A stretch of 64,000 nt of DNA from Vibrio sinensis (GCF_003605645.1 NZ_QVMU01000019.1:27427-91426); one strand, 5' to 3'; shown: positions 35,227 through 43,708, counted from the stretch's first letter. Numbers and translations: made by a program. The notes: generated by a model not told the origin, from the letters alone.

Positions 35227-35406
35227 TCTTCTACAACATTCTTCATAATGTTCTTCAGAAGCTTCTGATAAAGCTTCAATAAAACGATATTTGGCTGACT
35301 GATTTTCTTGGTCTTTCGCTTCTAACTCACATTCTGCTTCAATAGCATCTCGCACCGCTTTATCTTCTTTAAAGGCTTGATGCCATTTTTTCATGAACTG
35401 TAACAT
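35215..35406 (-). CDS. Small acidic helical protein, unknown
   Basis: A 63-residue reverse-strand frame. The ATG at 35406 follows a perfect AGGAGG by five bases, which makes translation very likely. The product is acidic and helical (WHQAFKEDKAVRDAIEAECE, ALSEASEEHYEECCRRG). No family is recognised. It is convergent with the tra operon and divergent from the NERD gene. Confidence 0.55.
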   Translation of the reverse strand: MLQFMKKWHQAFKEDKAVRDAIEAECELEAKDQENQSAKYRFIEALSEASEEHYEECCRRGYH

Positions 35407-35572
35407 CACAACCTCCTAGATTTATCGGTGAATCATCAGTTTATGTACGTAAATTACTCTGTTATTGAAATGCTTGCAACCACTTTCACATTGGTGCTGG
35501 GACAGTGTATTATTTGCTTATTTAAAGATAATTTTAATAACTCGTTATTTTATGAACAGTCGGGATTAAAAA

Positions 35573-36331
35573 TTGAGGTTAAAAAAAACAATACTTGCAG
35601 CGATCGTTGCCTTTGCGTTAGCAGGACCTTTCGTAGCGTGTGCTATTGCAGTTCTAGTATTCGCTCTAACAAAGAAAGATGATCTGCGTTCATCAGATAA
35701 ATCAACTAATGCATATGGTTCATGGGATATTCCGGATATTTCAGATCTAAACCCATTAAACAAATCTGAACATAAAAGAAAAGAAGCAGGGGATCACGGA
35801 GAACAACTGATGAAATCATCGCTTCAAAGTCTCAATGGAAGAGTGATCAATGGGTATATAACGACTAAAAATATTCTTTTTCAAAAGAAAAATTTTGAAA
35901 TTGATTTTCTTGTACTTATGCCTCAAGTCGGTTTAATTGTTGTTGAAGTAAAGCACTATTCTGGAAAAGTGTATTGCAGCAATGATAAAGCTTGGACTCA
36001 GATAAACTCCAAAGGAGAACGTAATACATATAAAAATGCCTCGCTTCAATCATTGCGAACTATATCTCTTTTAAATGAGATGCTTACATCAGCGAATGTT
36101 AACAATTGGCCACTGTTATCTGTAGTCGTGTTTACACATCCAACAGCTAATGTATTCAAAAAAACTGGCTCAGCATCACCGCAAACCGATATTTTGAAAC
36201 GAGACATGTTTGAAAGATGGTTGAATGAGCAAGAAAAGAATGACACTGTAACCTTTACAATAGACGATTTTCACAAAATTCGTAATTTACTAAAGGCAAA
36301 TGAGCATGAGTTTTCAGGCTCAACGCTCTAA
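35573..36331 (+). CDS. Membrane-anchored NERD-domain protein
   Basis: A 252-residue protein. The only start in frame is TTG 35573, since a stop lies six bases upstream. An N-terminal helix (TILAAIVAFALAGPFVACAI) anchors it, a linker follows, and residues about 75-190 form a NERD (nuclease-related) domain: GDHGEQLMKSSL, then FEIDFLVLMPQVGLIVVEVK, with the Asp and the E-x-K of the PD-(D/E)XK nuclease fold. NERD proteins are thought to process DNA. A membrane-tethered nuclease next to a conjugation channel could act on incoming or outgoing DNA; that is inference. Lower GC than the tra operon. Confidence 0.75.
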   Translation: MRLKKTILAAIVAFALAGPFVACAIAVLVFALTKKDDLRSSDKSTNAYGSWDIPDISDLNPLNKSEHKRKEAGDHGEQLMKSSLQSLNGRVINGYITTKNILFQKKNFEIDFLVLMPQVGLIVVEVKHYSGKVYCSNDKAWTQINSKGERNTYKNASLQSLRTISLLNEMLTSANVNNWPLLSVVVFTHPTANVFKKTGSASPQTDILKRDMFERWLNEQEKNDTVTFTIDDFHKIRNLLKANEHEFSGSTL

Positions 36332-36400
36332 AAATATTGTCTTATAAGAATGAAATAAGAATGTGATCTTTGCATCTTAAACAGCCAGCAATCACTAGTT

Positions 36401-36655
36401 TTAACCAAACCTAGCTATCGCTTCTTTCAACCTTTCAATGCGGGGAAGGTCTTGTAAAGCTTTCGCCTTGCTCTTTTGGTAAATAAGCTCTTCTTTTAAA
36501 AAACCAATACTATGTTGCTTTGGAGCATCAACACCTATTCTTGGGGCAGATAATCGACACTTAATTGTATCAGGGCAGTAAAAAAACTCATTCTCCTGGT
36601 TCAGTCTTAACCAGCGAAAACAATTGGGGCAAAGTTTATCCGTTTTTTCGTACAT
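36401..36655 (-). CDS. Zinc-ribbon-like small protein
   Basis: An 84-residue reverse-strand protein. CPNCFRWLRLNQ ... FFYCPDTIKC gives two cysteine pairs 16 residues apart, a zinc-ribbon pattern. The C-terminal half is a basic helix (KSKAKALQDLPRIERLKEAI). No named family. It lies just downstream of the Fis-like gene on the same strand, 18 bases away, so the two probably form one regulatory unit. Confidence 0.6.
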   Translation of the reverse strand: MYEKTDKLCPNCFRWLRLNQENEFFYCPDTIKCRLSAPRIGVDAPKQHSIGFLKEELIYQKSKAKALQDLPRIERLKEAIARFG

Positions 36656-36673
36656 GCTTGTTTTGGCTATCCA

Positions 36674-36940
36674 TTACTTAGGGAGTTCGGTCGTTGAATG
36701 TTTGATTCTCTGAATTTTTTTTGTGTAGTTACCACGGTTAATACCTAGAATTCGCGCCGCCTTTGATTGGTTACCGTTCGTGTGTGCTAAAACGGCTTTA
36801 AATAATTCATCTTTCACCATCGGCATAACCCAAGAGAGATCTGGTTGTGACTCCATATTCAACAATGTTGGCTCGAGTTCTTGTCGAATTAATCTCTTAA
36901 TCAGTTGTCTATCAATAATGACACTTGCTTTATCGTTCAT
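36674..36940 (-). CDS. Fis-family DNA-binding protein (first copy)
   Basis: An 88-residue protein whose C-terminal half (VLAHTNGNQSKAARILGINRGNYTKKI) is a clear Fis/NtrC-type helix-turn-helix. The N-terminal part differs from host Fis. A second Fis-like protein is encoded at 58575 with the same GNQxxAARILGINRG core. It should bind and bend DNA as a dimer. The gene is divergent from the accessory operon that starts near 37131 and could control it. Confidence 0.85.
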   Translation of the reverse strand: MNDKASVIIDRQLIKRLIRQELEPTLLNMESQPDLSWVMPMVKDELFKAVLAHTNGNQSKAARILGINRGNYTKKIQRIKHSTTELPK

Positions 36941-37094
36941 GAGCGTTATAGATTGAATGCATTTGTGCCGTATTATCCTGCCATTGCAGATTTTGTCTAG
37001 CAGTGTATAACACGATCAAGGTTATGGTCAGTTAAGATGAAACAAGCATTGCCATTAAATTGCTCGTCTTGAAGATCTGCACAAAAAATGACGA

Positions 37095-37124
37095 TTGACA
37101 GACTCCCCTGCTCTACCCTATTCT
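37095..37124 (+). promoter_or_regulatory. Candidate promoter of the accessory operon
   Basis: TTGACA at 37095-37100 is a consensus -35; TATTCT at 37119-37124, 18 bases on, is a fair -10. Transcription would begin near 37131, just before the hairpin TGCACT...AGTGCA and the shared structured leader. Confidence 0.55.
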
Positions 37125-37130
37125 GATCGC

Positions 37131-37346
37131 GAACAAAAGTTATGCACTGACTTATAGTGCAAAGCACACGGGAACTACACCTCCCTTAAATCGCTTTCTG
37201 AAACGTGTCGCGGCCTTTGGGCTGGAAAGCTTCTTCAACTTCGTTAGCCATGAGCTAACCCACCGTCTTACGGTGCTTCAACTGCAACCCTGTAGGGAAT
37301 AATATTCCCACAGGAAAATTGTTCCCTTTTTTTAAGGAACAATCGG
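37131..37346 (+). ncRNA. Structured leader of the accessory operon
   Basis: About 215 untranslated bases carry six or more hairpins in a row: TGCACT/AGTGCA (37144-37162), GGGA/TCCC, GCC/GGC, GTTAGC/GCTAAC (37244-37260), CACCGT/ACGGTG (37261-37275), CCTGTAGGGAAT/ATTCCCACAGG (37289-37314) and ATTGTTCC/GGAACAAT (37318-37343). The first 82 bases (37163-37244) are repeated upstream of the relaxase at 49747-49832. The last two hairpins compete, as in the two-state elements. Ends three bases before the ATG at 37347. Confidence 0.5.
37163..37244 (+). repeat. Shared leader repeat, copy A
   Basis: Begins AGCACACGGGAACTACACC and ends TTCAACTTCGT. It matches 49747-49832 at all but a few positions. In the variable spot, A has GCC-TTTG-GGC and B has GTCT-TTAAG-AGAC, so base pairing is kept while the sequence changes. 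Confidence 0.75.
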
Positions 37347-37742
37347 ATGCAACCAACTGTACTTTCAACGTTCGGGCAATTTGTTACCCCGTCGGTCGCC
37401 AATTCAGCAGATTTCATTGATATCACTGAACCAGCACACTCCGTCGGTTTTCATTTTTCTCACGTCGTGATGTCACAACACGCTTGGTTTACCGTCATTG
37501 ACGTCTCTGATATGGCCATCAACATCGATAAAGATGCACTGACCATTCAGTTACTTCGACAAGTGCGTCGTGCCGCGCGAAAAGCGCCGCATTCAGCACA
37601 AGTCTCGTTCACGGTCTGTAAACCACCTACAACCACAAACTGTTATGTCAATCGTCCAGCAACGTTAGTCGCTCGCATTGATACATCAGAGAAACAACAG
37701 CCCATATTGGTCATCATGCTTGAGGAGGAAGAAAGTGACTGA
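37347..37742 (+). CDS. Unknown protein, first of the accessory operon
   Basis: A 131-residue soluble protein with a basic middle (IQLLRQVRRAARKAPHSAQV) and an acidic end (LEEEESD). No family is recognised. It starts three bases after the leader's last hairpin and has AAGGAA inside that stem, so folding of the leader would hide its ribosome site. The following gene overlaps its end by eight bases. Expression of the operon's first two genes may therefore be controlled at translation; this is inference from the sequence layout. Confidence 0.6.
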   Translation: MQPTVLSTFGQFVTPSVANSADFIDITEPAHSVGFHFSHVVMSQHAWFTVIDVSDMAINIDKDALTIQLLRQVRRAARKAPHSAQVSFTVCKPPTTTNCYVNRPATLVARIDTSEKQQPILVIMLEEEESD

Positions 37743-37947
37743 ATTTCATTTTCAACCCATCTCAATACAACACGATTTCCACTATGCAACCCCTTGGCGA
37801 ACCACTGCCTTAGACGGTCGTTTACAAACACGATTGGTGCTTCGCAGTTCAACGCCATTAACTTTGTCAGAGACACTTTCTCAGTCAGAAATTAGTCACC
37901 TTCGACAACAAGGTGTGATCCTCAGTAATGAGTTTCGCTCCTGTTAA
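37735..37947 (+). CDS. Small unknown protein
   Basis: A 70-residue protein from GTG 37735 with GAGGAGGAAG as a strong ribosome site, overlapping the preceding gene by eight bases. The product (FHFQPISIQHDFHYATPWRT ... SEISHLRQQGVILSNEF) has no recognised family, membrane segment or cysteine motif. It is followed by a two-state hairpin before the RadC gene. Confidence 0.55.
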   Translation: MTEFHFQPISIQHDFHYATPWRTTALDGRLQTRLVLRSSTPLTLSETLSQSEISHLRQQGVILSNEFRSC

Positions 37948-37961
37948 TCGTTAGGTCATTT

Positions 37962-37999
37962 CACCCATGAGGGGCATCCCTCATTGGGTGCCCTTTTTT
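37962..37999 (+). promoter_or_regulatory. Two-state hairpin before the RadC gene
   Basis: Hairpin 1 pairs 37962-37973 with 37978-37990 (12 bp, one bulged T). Competing hairpin 2 pairs GGGCA (37972-37976) with TGCCC (37989-37993), followed by six T. The ATG at 38016 lies 22 bases later. Confidence 0.55.
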
Positions 38000-38015
38000 C
38001 TTGAGGGCATCCACT

Positions 38016-38549
38016 ATGTCTTATTCTACTTGTTATCAACCCTCTTACGGCCAAGGAAAACTGGTCGAATTACGAGAAGCGCCTGGCGAGTATTACCAAC
38101 TCAGCCATCCCGTCACCGCGGATGAACTAATGGATATCGCCCTTGAGATGGCTAATGACCGACTCAAGCGTGGCGAGATACTCACCTCACCAGAGGCGTG
38201 CCGGCGTTCGCTGGCCACACTCATGCGTGACTTAGAGCGAGAAGTTTTTGCGGTGCTGTTTTTAGACACGCAAAATCAATTGCTCAAATTCGAAGTGCTG
38301 TTTTATGGCTCAATCGATAGTGCAGCCGTTTATCCCCGTGAAGTGGTCAAACGAGCATTAACCTGGAACGCGAGTGCTGTCATATTGCTTACTCATAACC
38401 ACCCAAGCGGGGTCAGTACCCCGAGTCAAGCCGACCGACGCATTACTCGTCAATTAGTCGATGCGCTTGCGCTTATTGATGTGCGTGTCCTTGACCACTT
38501 TATTGTGGGCGAGAGCATCACCTCCTTTGTAGAGCGTGGTTGGTTATAA
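38016..38549 (+). CDS. RadC-family JAB/MPN-domain protein
   Basis: A 177-residue RadC-like (DUF2466) protein from ATG 38016 with TGAGGG upstream. The metal site is HNHPSGVSTPSQADRRIT, giving the H-x-H ... S ... D set of the JAMM fold, and FEVLFYGSIDSAAVYPRE precedes it as in other RadC proteins. Element-borne copies are common near anti-restriction or replication genes; chromosomal RadC has no settled role. The N-terminal helix-hairpin-helix of full RadC is missing, as is usual for mobile-element versions. Confidence 0.88.
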   Translation: MSYSTCYQPSYGQGKLVELREAPGEYYQLSHPVTADELMDIALEMANDRLKRGEILTSPEACRRSLATLMRDLEREVFAVLFLDTQNQLLKFEVLFYGSIDSAAVYPREVVKRALTWNASAVILLTHNHPSGVSTPSQADRRITRQLVDALALIDVRVLDHFIVGESITSFVERGWL

Positions 38550-38570
38550 CCGTTTCATTCTTATTTGGGT

Positions 38571-38614
38571 TTTCACCGAAGCAGTGCCTTTCGGTGAAAG
38601 GTCTGCTTGTTTTT
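38571..38614 (+). promoter_or_regulatory. Two-state hairpin before the DUF3275 gene
   Basis: Hairpin 1 is a perfect 10-bp stem (38571-38580 with 38590-38599). Hairpin 2 pairs AAGCAG (38579-38584) with CTGCTT (38603-38608), followed by GTTTTT. The ATG at 38628 is 19 bases downstream, after AAGGAG. Confidence 0.55.
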
Positions 38615-38627
38615 CAAGGAGACCGTT

Positions 38628-39191
38628 ATGGTCCAAATTACCGGCTCTTTAGCCATTAAAACGGTCACCGGTCGCTATGGCGACTTCAATGTGGCCACGT
38701 TAGATTGTGAACTGGGAAAATTTGCGATTCGAGATGCGATGCTCGATGAATACAACGAAGGTACCTATCAAGGCACTTTTGGGGTAAAACGCATTTTTTC
38801 AGGCAGCTATCAAACAGAGCATCGCGTTGTGATTGAAACTCGCGCCGAGCTCAGTGGAATTTGGCTCAACGATTATCAAGAAGGGAAAGTCCCAGAAGAG
38901 TCGTTAGAGTCAGACCCGTTGGCCGAAGAGCGTCAAGCTCAAGCCATTCAGCGCAGTGAACGTCAAACCCCGGCACAACCGGTTGATGATGTCTCAGCCC
39001 TCTTTGGCGAGTTGTGGCCACTGGGTGCTCAAATTGGCGATGTGGTGAAACTCACCCCAGAAGTCGGCCGTGAAGTGATGGGGCGTCAATTGACTTACCT
39101 AAAACGCTTGATTGATGGGGAGCGAGTATGGCGATTTGAGCCAAAAGCGCAGCACTGGACTCGTATCCGTCTCGATGAGGAGGTCAACTGA
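38628..39191 (+). CDS. DUF3275-family protein
   Basis: A 187-residue protein from ATG 38628 (AAGGAG upstream). The N-terminal half (ITGSLAIKTVTGRYGDFNVA, FAIRDAMLDEYNEGTYQG, TRAELSGIWL) has the strand-rich OB-like pattern of DUF3275, a family carried by PFGI-1-class ICEs. The C-terminal half includes LKRLIDGERVWRFEPKAQHW. The role is unknown; a single-strand-binding or replication-linked role has been guessed for the fold but is not shown here. Overlaps the methylase gene by one base. Confidence 0.78.
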   Translation: MVQITGSLAIKTVTGRYGDFNVATLDCELGKFAIRDAMLDEYNEGTYQGTFGVKRIFSGSYQTEHRVVIETRAELSGIWLNDYQEGKVPEESLESDPLAEERQAQAIQRSERQTPAQPVDDVSALFGELWPLGAQIGDVVKLTPEVGREVMGRQLTYLKRLIDGERVWRFEPKAQHWTRIRLDEEVN

Positions 39192-40276
39192 TGGCAATAA
39201 TGCACCCACGTGTGGCACATAACTACCTTAAGGATGGTTATTACCCCACAGATACCGCCACGCTACAAGCCATTGCCAAGCGACTGTGGTTAAAGCCAGG
39301 CACGCATCGATTACTCGACCCGTGTTGTGGCGAGGGCAAAGCATTAACGCTCTTAGCCAGCACCATAGCACAAGCACCGCAATGCCAGGTTCACACCTAC
39401 GGCGTGGAGCTAGATACGGAGCGAGCCATCATGGCGAGCCTCACCCTCGATAATGTGTTACGTAGCAATACGTTCGACACGCTCATCGGGGCTGGCAGTC
39501 AAAGCGTGCTATTTTTAAACCCGCCTTATGGCGATAAGGTCACCGACCAAATGGACAATGCATCACGTTCAATGGCGCGGTTAGAAGTGCAATTTACTCA
39601 ACGCTGTTTGCCGACGTTAAAAACGGAGGGAGTGTTGGTTTTAGTTGCCCCCTACCCGTCACTGACACCTGCATTCAGTCGTTACTTAGCGCAGCGCTTG
39701 CATTGTGTGCAAGTGTTTGCGGCCAGTACCGACCGTTTTAAACAAGTGGTGATACTCGGTCAAAAATCCGACCGACGTGGCGCGCAATACCAAGAAGAGC
39801 GAGATTGTCTCTTTGAGCAATTGGTGGCCATCGGGCAGGGAGCGCCTTGTCCGATAGAAGCGGCGACAACGATGAACGTATCACCGGTGAATCACCGTCC
39901 TTTTCGCTTTGAAATGGTTCGGCCCGATACCACACAACTTGAGCAAGCGTTTCAAACGCATCAAGGTCTTTGGCCAAGTTTGACCATGCAGTTTAATCCT
40001 TTGCAACGTCAACAAGTACCAAGACCGCTCAAGCGGTTATCACCTTGGCATTTGTCTTTGTCGCTCGCGGCGGGGCAAATTGCTGGCAAGGTGGTGAGTA
40101 ATGATGGATTGCGAACGCTATTAGTTAAAGGGGGCACTCAAAAAGTGCAGCGCACTATGACCAGTATCGATGAGCATCAAACCATCACCACCAAGATTGA
40201 CCAATTTCAACCCTTGATACGCGCCATCGACCTCACCCCAGGTGAGGACTTTGGTCGTATCGTTATCATTCAATAG
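39191..40276 (+). CDS. DUF6094-type SAM-dependent methyltransferase
   Basis: A 361-residue protein. LLDPCCGEGKALTLLA is the SAM-binding motif I and FLNPPYGDK is the NPPY motif IV of amino-methylating (N6-adenine or N4-cytosine) DNA methylases. The Asp of YGVELDTERA is the motif II acidic residue. These features and the accessory-operon context match DUF6094 proteins of ICEs. It could protect element DNA from restriction in a new host. No cognate nuclease is nearby. No target-recognition domain is obvious. Confidence 0.82.
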   Translation: MAIMHPRVAHNYLKDGYYPTDTATLQAIAKRLWLKPGTHRLLDPCCGEGKALTLLASTIAQAPQCQVHTYGVELDTERAIMASLTLDNVLRSNTFDTLIGAGSQSVLFLNPPYGDKVTDQMDNASRSMARLEVQFTQRCLPTLKTEGVLVLVAPYPSLTPAFSRYLAQRLHCVQVFAASTDRFKQVVILGQKSDRRGAQYQEERDCLFEQLVAIGQGAPCPIEAATTMNVSPVNHRPFRFEMVRPDTTQLEQAFQTHQGLWPSLTMQFNPLQRQQVPRPLKRLSPWHLSLSLAAGQIAGKVVSNDGLRTLLVKGGTQKVQRTMTSIDEHQTITTKIDQFQPLIRAIDLTPGEDFGRIVIIQ

Positions 40277-40302
40277 ACCAAGCATGCCCTTGTGTGTGTT
40301 TG

Positions 40303-40347
40303 CCCGTTAGGCGCTTATTCCTAACGGGAAGGCGCCTTTCTTTTTTT
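40303..40347 (+). promoter_or_regulatory. Two-state hairpin before the gene at 40360
   Basis: Hairpin 1 is a perfect 9-bp stem (40303-40311 with 40320-40328). Hairpin 2 pairs AGGCGC (40309-40314) with GCGCCT (40332-40337), then TTC and seven T. It is the clearest terminator-like form of the set. The start codon follows 22 bases later. Confidence 0.6.
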
Positions 40348-40359
40348 GGAGCCTTCATC

Positions 40360-40950
40360 ATGAATGTCGATATTAACCGTTCTTTAATCGAACTCGACAA
40401 CGGCCTCTATCTGGATGCCGTTGTCACCTCTACCACGGGACTGGTGCAATTTTTGTCTGTCTGGGGACGAGATGGCGTGATGCAGCATTTTTTTGCCGCC
40501 TTAACACTGCCTCTTGCCGAAGGGGGACTGCGCGTCATGACCGTCACCCTCCCTGACGGGGATAAATTGGTGCTCGATTTTGCACAAGCAAAAATGCTCA
40601 CCAAACGCACCACTCGACTACCTAAGTTTACCGAGGTGGGGGAATGGGTGCATACCTGGTTGTTTCACCCGGATGTGCAAAAACCAAGTGGTCAATCCAT
40701 GACGGTGCTCAGTACTGAGCCTCTGCCTTGGATTGCACTTTGGCCAACACTCAAACAACTGTGTCATTTACCCTTGCTGGATGAATGGGAAAGCGCGCTG
40801 CAACCCAGGTTACGAGCGCACATCACGTTATTACCGTCTTATGGTCTTCATGGGTATTGGATTGATTTACCGATTGAAGAGATTGAAACGTTAATCAGTG
40901 ATTTGTTGCAACAAGGCTTACTGCCTCTTAATAAGGAGGTGTACGCATGA
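40360..40950 (+). CDS. Unknown protein upstream of the helicase
   Basis: A 196-residue soluble protein from ATG 40360 (TTGGAG upstream). It shows no membrane helix, cysteine cluster or nucleotide motif; recognisable stretches are DAVVTSTTGLVQFLSVWGRD and HGYWIDLPIEEIETLISDLL. It overlaps the helicase gene by four bases, so the two products are probably made together and may interact. The family is not recognised. Confidence 0.6.
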   Translation: MNVDINRSLIELDNGLYLDAVVTSTTGLVQFLSVWGRDGVMQHFFAALTLPLAEGGLRVMTVTLPDGDKLVLDFAQAKMLTKRTTRLPKFTEVGEWVHTWLFHPDVQKPSGQSMTVLSTEPLPWIALWPTLKQLCHLPLLDEWESALQPRLRAHITLLPSYGLHGYWIDLPIEEIETLISDLLQQGLLPLNKEVYA

Positions 40951-43229
40951 GCTCACTTAACCCACAAGAAACCATGGCGGAGACAACCAGCGATAATGTG
41001 TTATCTCTGCACAGTTTCATCGACCTATTTGGTGAGGGGCTTTTGTCTAACATTGAAGCGGCGCATCCGGCGAGATACCAATCACCGAGTGAGGCTCGAA
41101 CGCGCATCCTGCACTCGCTTAAACGGACACCGTTTGACGCACAAGCGGAAGCGATACAAGCCATCGCTACCCTACTTCTCGATGAGCACGCCCCAGCAGG
41201 CATACTCAACGGGGAAATGGGCACGGGCAAGACGATGATGGGTATTGCGGCAACCGCCATTGCTTATCATGAGGGAAAAGCACAGCGCTTTTTAGTACTG
41301 TCACCCCCACACCTGGTCTACAAATGGCGTCGAGAAATTCTCGATACTGTGCCAGACGCGAAGGTATGGGTACTCAATGGACCGGATACGTTGCTTTCTC
41401 TGCTTAAACTTCGAGAAGCGGCAAAGCATGATGGACCAGAGTATGTGGTGCTGGGGCGAGTTCGGATGCGCATGGGTTACCACTGGCAACCAGCTTACCA
41501 AACCAAAACCCTAAAACGGACCTTGGGTCATGATGGACTTCGAGCGCAAACTGCCTTACTCAAATTTGTCAGTTGCCCTGATTGTGGTCAACTGGTCAAA
41601 GATGAAGAAGGCGAGCTCATAGCACCGAGTCATTTTCCACTTGACCAGCAGTTACGTTGTGAGCATTGCCACAGCGCACTTTGGTCTCTTAAACGACAGC
41701 GCCAAGACGACAACCTAACCAAAACCGTCTCACGCGCGCTGCAGACTCTACCAACAATTGGCAAAGTCACCGCAGGGCGCTTGTTGGACGGATTTGGAGA
41801 GAGAGTGCTCGCGAAAGCATTGACCGACAATATCTATGAGTTGGTGAACTTACTCGATGCCGAGGGGGAATTTGTCTTTAATGAGCGACAAGCAGAGCGG
41901 ATAGAGCGAAAACTCGCAAAGACGCAATTTGCGTTTGGGCAGGGCGATTACCAGGCGAGTGAATTCATTAAGCGTTATTTCCCTTACGGGTTCTTTGACT
42001 GGTTGGTTATCGATGAGGCGCACGAATACAAAAACGCAGGCGCAGCCCAAGGGCAAGCGATGCAAGTGTTAGCCAGTTCGGTAAGACAATGTTTGCTACT
42101 CACAGGCACCTTGATGGGCGGCTACGCTGAAGATTTGTTTTATCTTTTGTGGCGCACCATGCCGAGCATCATGATGAACGACGGTTACCGTTATCATCGT
42201 GGCAAACTGGGCAGTGCCGCGCTCGCATTTTCACAAGAGCACGGCATCATCAAAGAAATCATGAAAGTGACGGACGAGGCGAACCACAAAACGGCCAAAG
42301 GCAAAAATGTACGAGTCAGTCAAACTCGTGCACCTGGCTTTGGGCCGCTCGGGGTCGCGAAATATGTCTTGCCGTATACGGTGTTCGTCAAACTCAAAGA
42401 GATGGGCGAGGGTGTCTTACCCGACTATCAAGAGCACTTTATTGAGGTGGAGATGGATTCAGAGATGCAAATGCACTATGACGCCATGGAGCAAGATTTA
42501 ATGCTCAGACTTCGTAAAGCGCTGGTAGCGGGTGACCAAACGCTTCTAGGTGTGGTCATGAATGCACTATTGGCATGGCCAGATTGTGCGTTTCGCGATG
42601 AGGTGGTGAAACACCCTCGTACTGGCGAGACACTGGCCTACATTCCTGCATTGTTTGATGAGCAGACACCAACACCCAAAGAGCAGCAGCTCATTGAGAT
42701 GGTGAAAGCCAATCAAGCGCACGGGAAGCGGACTTTGGTTTATACCGTCTACACCGGCAAACGAGACACCGCATCAAGACTCAAAGCGCTCCTGAGCGCG
42801 GAGGGATTGAAATGCGCTATCTTGCGCGCCAGCGTGAAAACCGAAGACCGCGAAGATTGGATATTGGAGCAAGTGGATAGAGGGATGGAGGTGCTTATCA
42901 CCAATCCTGAATTGGTAAAAACAGGCCTCGACCTCTTAGAGTTCCCGTCCATCGTCTTTACCAACACCGGCTACAACGTCTATACCCTGATGCAAGCAGC
43001 TAGACGCAGTTGGCGTATTGGTCAAAAAAACGATGTGGACGTCAATTTTCTTGGCTACCAAGGCAGTGCGCAAATGACGTGCTTAACCTTAATGGCCAAG
43101 AAGATTGCAGTCACTCAATCAACCTCTGGTGAAATGCCAGAAAACGGATTGGATGTGCTAAACAGCGATGGCGACAGTGTCGAAGTGGCGCTCGCAAAAT
43201 CGTTACTTAAGCAGACTCTACACCGTTAA
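40947..43229 (+). CDS. SNF2-like superfamily 2 helicase
   Basis: A 760-residue SF2 ATPase. Walker A is NGEMGTGKTM at about residue 87, motif II is VIDEAHEYK (DEAH) at about 354, motif III is LLTGTLMGG, and motif VI is QAARRSWRIGQ in the C-terminal RecA lobe. Between the first motifs lies a zinc-ribbon insert (CPDCGQ ... CEHCHSA) and a helix-hairpin-helix-like stretch (TLPTIGKVTAGRLLDGFGE). The QAARRSWRIGQ motif is SNF2-like, so translocation on duplex DNA is more likely than strand unwinding. Related genes are common in the PFGI-1 accessory region. Confidence 0.85.
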   Translation: MSSLNPQETMAETTSDNVLSLHSFIDLFGEGLLSNIEAAHPARYQSPSEARTRILHSLKRTPFDAQAEAIQAIATLLLDEHAPAGILNGEMGTGKTMMGIAATAIAYHEGKAQRFLVLSPPHLVYKWRREILDTVPDAKVWVLNGPDTLLSLLKLREAAKHDGPEYVVLGRVRMRMGYHWQPAYQTKTLKRTLGHDGLRAQTALLKFVSCPDCGQLVKDEEGELIAPSHFPLDQQLRCEHCHSALWSLKRQRQDDNLTKTVSRALQTLPTIGKVTAGRLLDGFGERVLAKALTDNIYELVNLLDAEGEFVFNERQAERIERKLAKTQFAFGQGDYQASEFIKRYFPYGFFDWLVIDEAHEYKNAGAAQGQAMQVLASSVRQCLLLTGTLMGGYAEDLFYLLWRTMPSIMMNDGYRYHRGKLGSAALAFSQEHGIIKEIMKVTDEANHKTAKGKNVRVSQTRAPGFGPLGVAKYVLPYTVFVKLKEMGEGVLPDYQEHFIEVEMDSEMQMHYDAMEQDLMLRLRKALVAGDQTLLGVVMNALLAWPDCAFRDEVVKHPRTGETLAYIPALFDEQTPTPKEQQLIEMVKANQAHGKRTLVYTVYTGKRDTASRLKALLSAEGLKCAILRASVKTEDREDWILEQVDRGMEVLITNPELVKTGLDLLEFPSIVFTNTGYNVYTLMQAARRSWRIGQKNDVDVNFLGYQGSAQMTCLTLMAKKIAVTQSTSGEMPENGLDVLNSDGDSVEVALAKSLLKQTLHR

Positions 43230-43236
43230 TCCCCCG

Positions 43237-43273
43237 ACAGGGCACTTGTTGCCCTGTTAGGCTCAAGTGCTCT
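43237..43273 (+). promoter_or_regulatory. Two-state hairpin before the gene at 43297
   Basis: Hairpin 1 is a perfect 8-bp stem (43237-43244 with 43250-43257). Hairpin 2 pairs AGGGCACTTG (43239-43248) with CAAGTGCTCT (43264-43273), ten pairs with one G-T. No long T-run follows. The ATG lies 23 bases on. Confidence 0.55.
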
Positions 43274-43296
43274 TACTTAACCAATAGGAGCAAACA

Positions 43297-43644
43297 ATGA
43301 CACAAACCATCACGCAAGGGGCGGCCTTAGCCCTTGCGTATTTTAAAGAGGGGTTTCCCTATCACGAAAACAACCACGTGCTGTTTGAGCAAGTCTCACA
43401 TGGTGGCGATATGGAGTTTTTTACTTGGGTATTGGAGCAAATCATTCCTGTGACCGAGAGCTATCTGGAGCAGTATTCCCTAGAGGAGCCTGACAAGCTG
43501 TATCTTTTCTATGGTAACGCTTATCCAGAGCAGTTATCTCGATTGCTAGAGAACAACCCAACCCCAACACAACATGATTTGGAGCAATGTACAGAGTTAA
43601 CGCTCAATGTCCTCGCCCAGACCATGCGTGATATACGCCTGTAA
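43297..43644 (+). CDS. Unknown acidic protein in accessory operon
   Basis: A 115-residue acidic soluble protein from ATG 43297 (ATAGGAG upstream). The sequence (ALAYFKEGFPYHENNHVLFEQ ... TPTQHDLEQCTELTLNVLAQ) is mostly helical, without cysteine clusters or membrane segments. No family is recognised. It is flanked on both sides by two-state hairpins. Small acidic proteins of this kind on mobile elements sometimes mimic DNA to block restriction; nothing in the sequence proves that here. Confidence 0.6.
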   Translation: MTQTITQGAALALAYFKEGFPYHENNHVLFEQVSHGGDMEFFTWVLEQIIPVTESYLEQYSLEEPDKLYLFYGNAYPEQLSRLLENNPTPTQHDLEQCTELTLNVLAQTMRDIRL

Positions 43645-43656
43645 TTTTTCACCCTA

Positions 43657-43685
43657 ACCGGGAGCTTGCCTCCCGGTACGCTCCC
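43657..43685 (+). promoter_or_regulatory. Two-state hairpin before the gene at 43709
   Basis: Hairpin 1 is a perfect 8-bp stem (43657-43664 with 43670-43677, loop CTTGC). Hairpin 2 pairs GGGAGC (43660-43665) with GCTCCC (43680-43685), followed by TTTGATTT. The ATG is 23 bases downstream. Confidence 0.55.
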
Positions 43686-43708
43686 TTTGATTTAAATTGG
43701 AGCAAACA

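Noticed and set aside
35428..35682. Forward frame overlapping the start of the NERD gene
   Set aside because: Overlaps the NERD coding frame and its composition shifts to low-complexity Cys/Ser; the NERD frame is clearly the real one.
38016..38549. Complete type of restriction-modification system around RadC and the methylase
   Set aside because: No endonuclease or specificity subunit is encoded nearby; the methylase is alone with ICE accessory genes.
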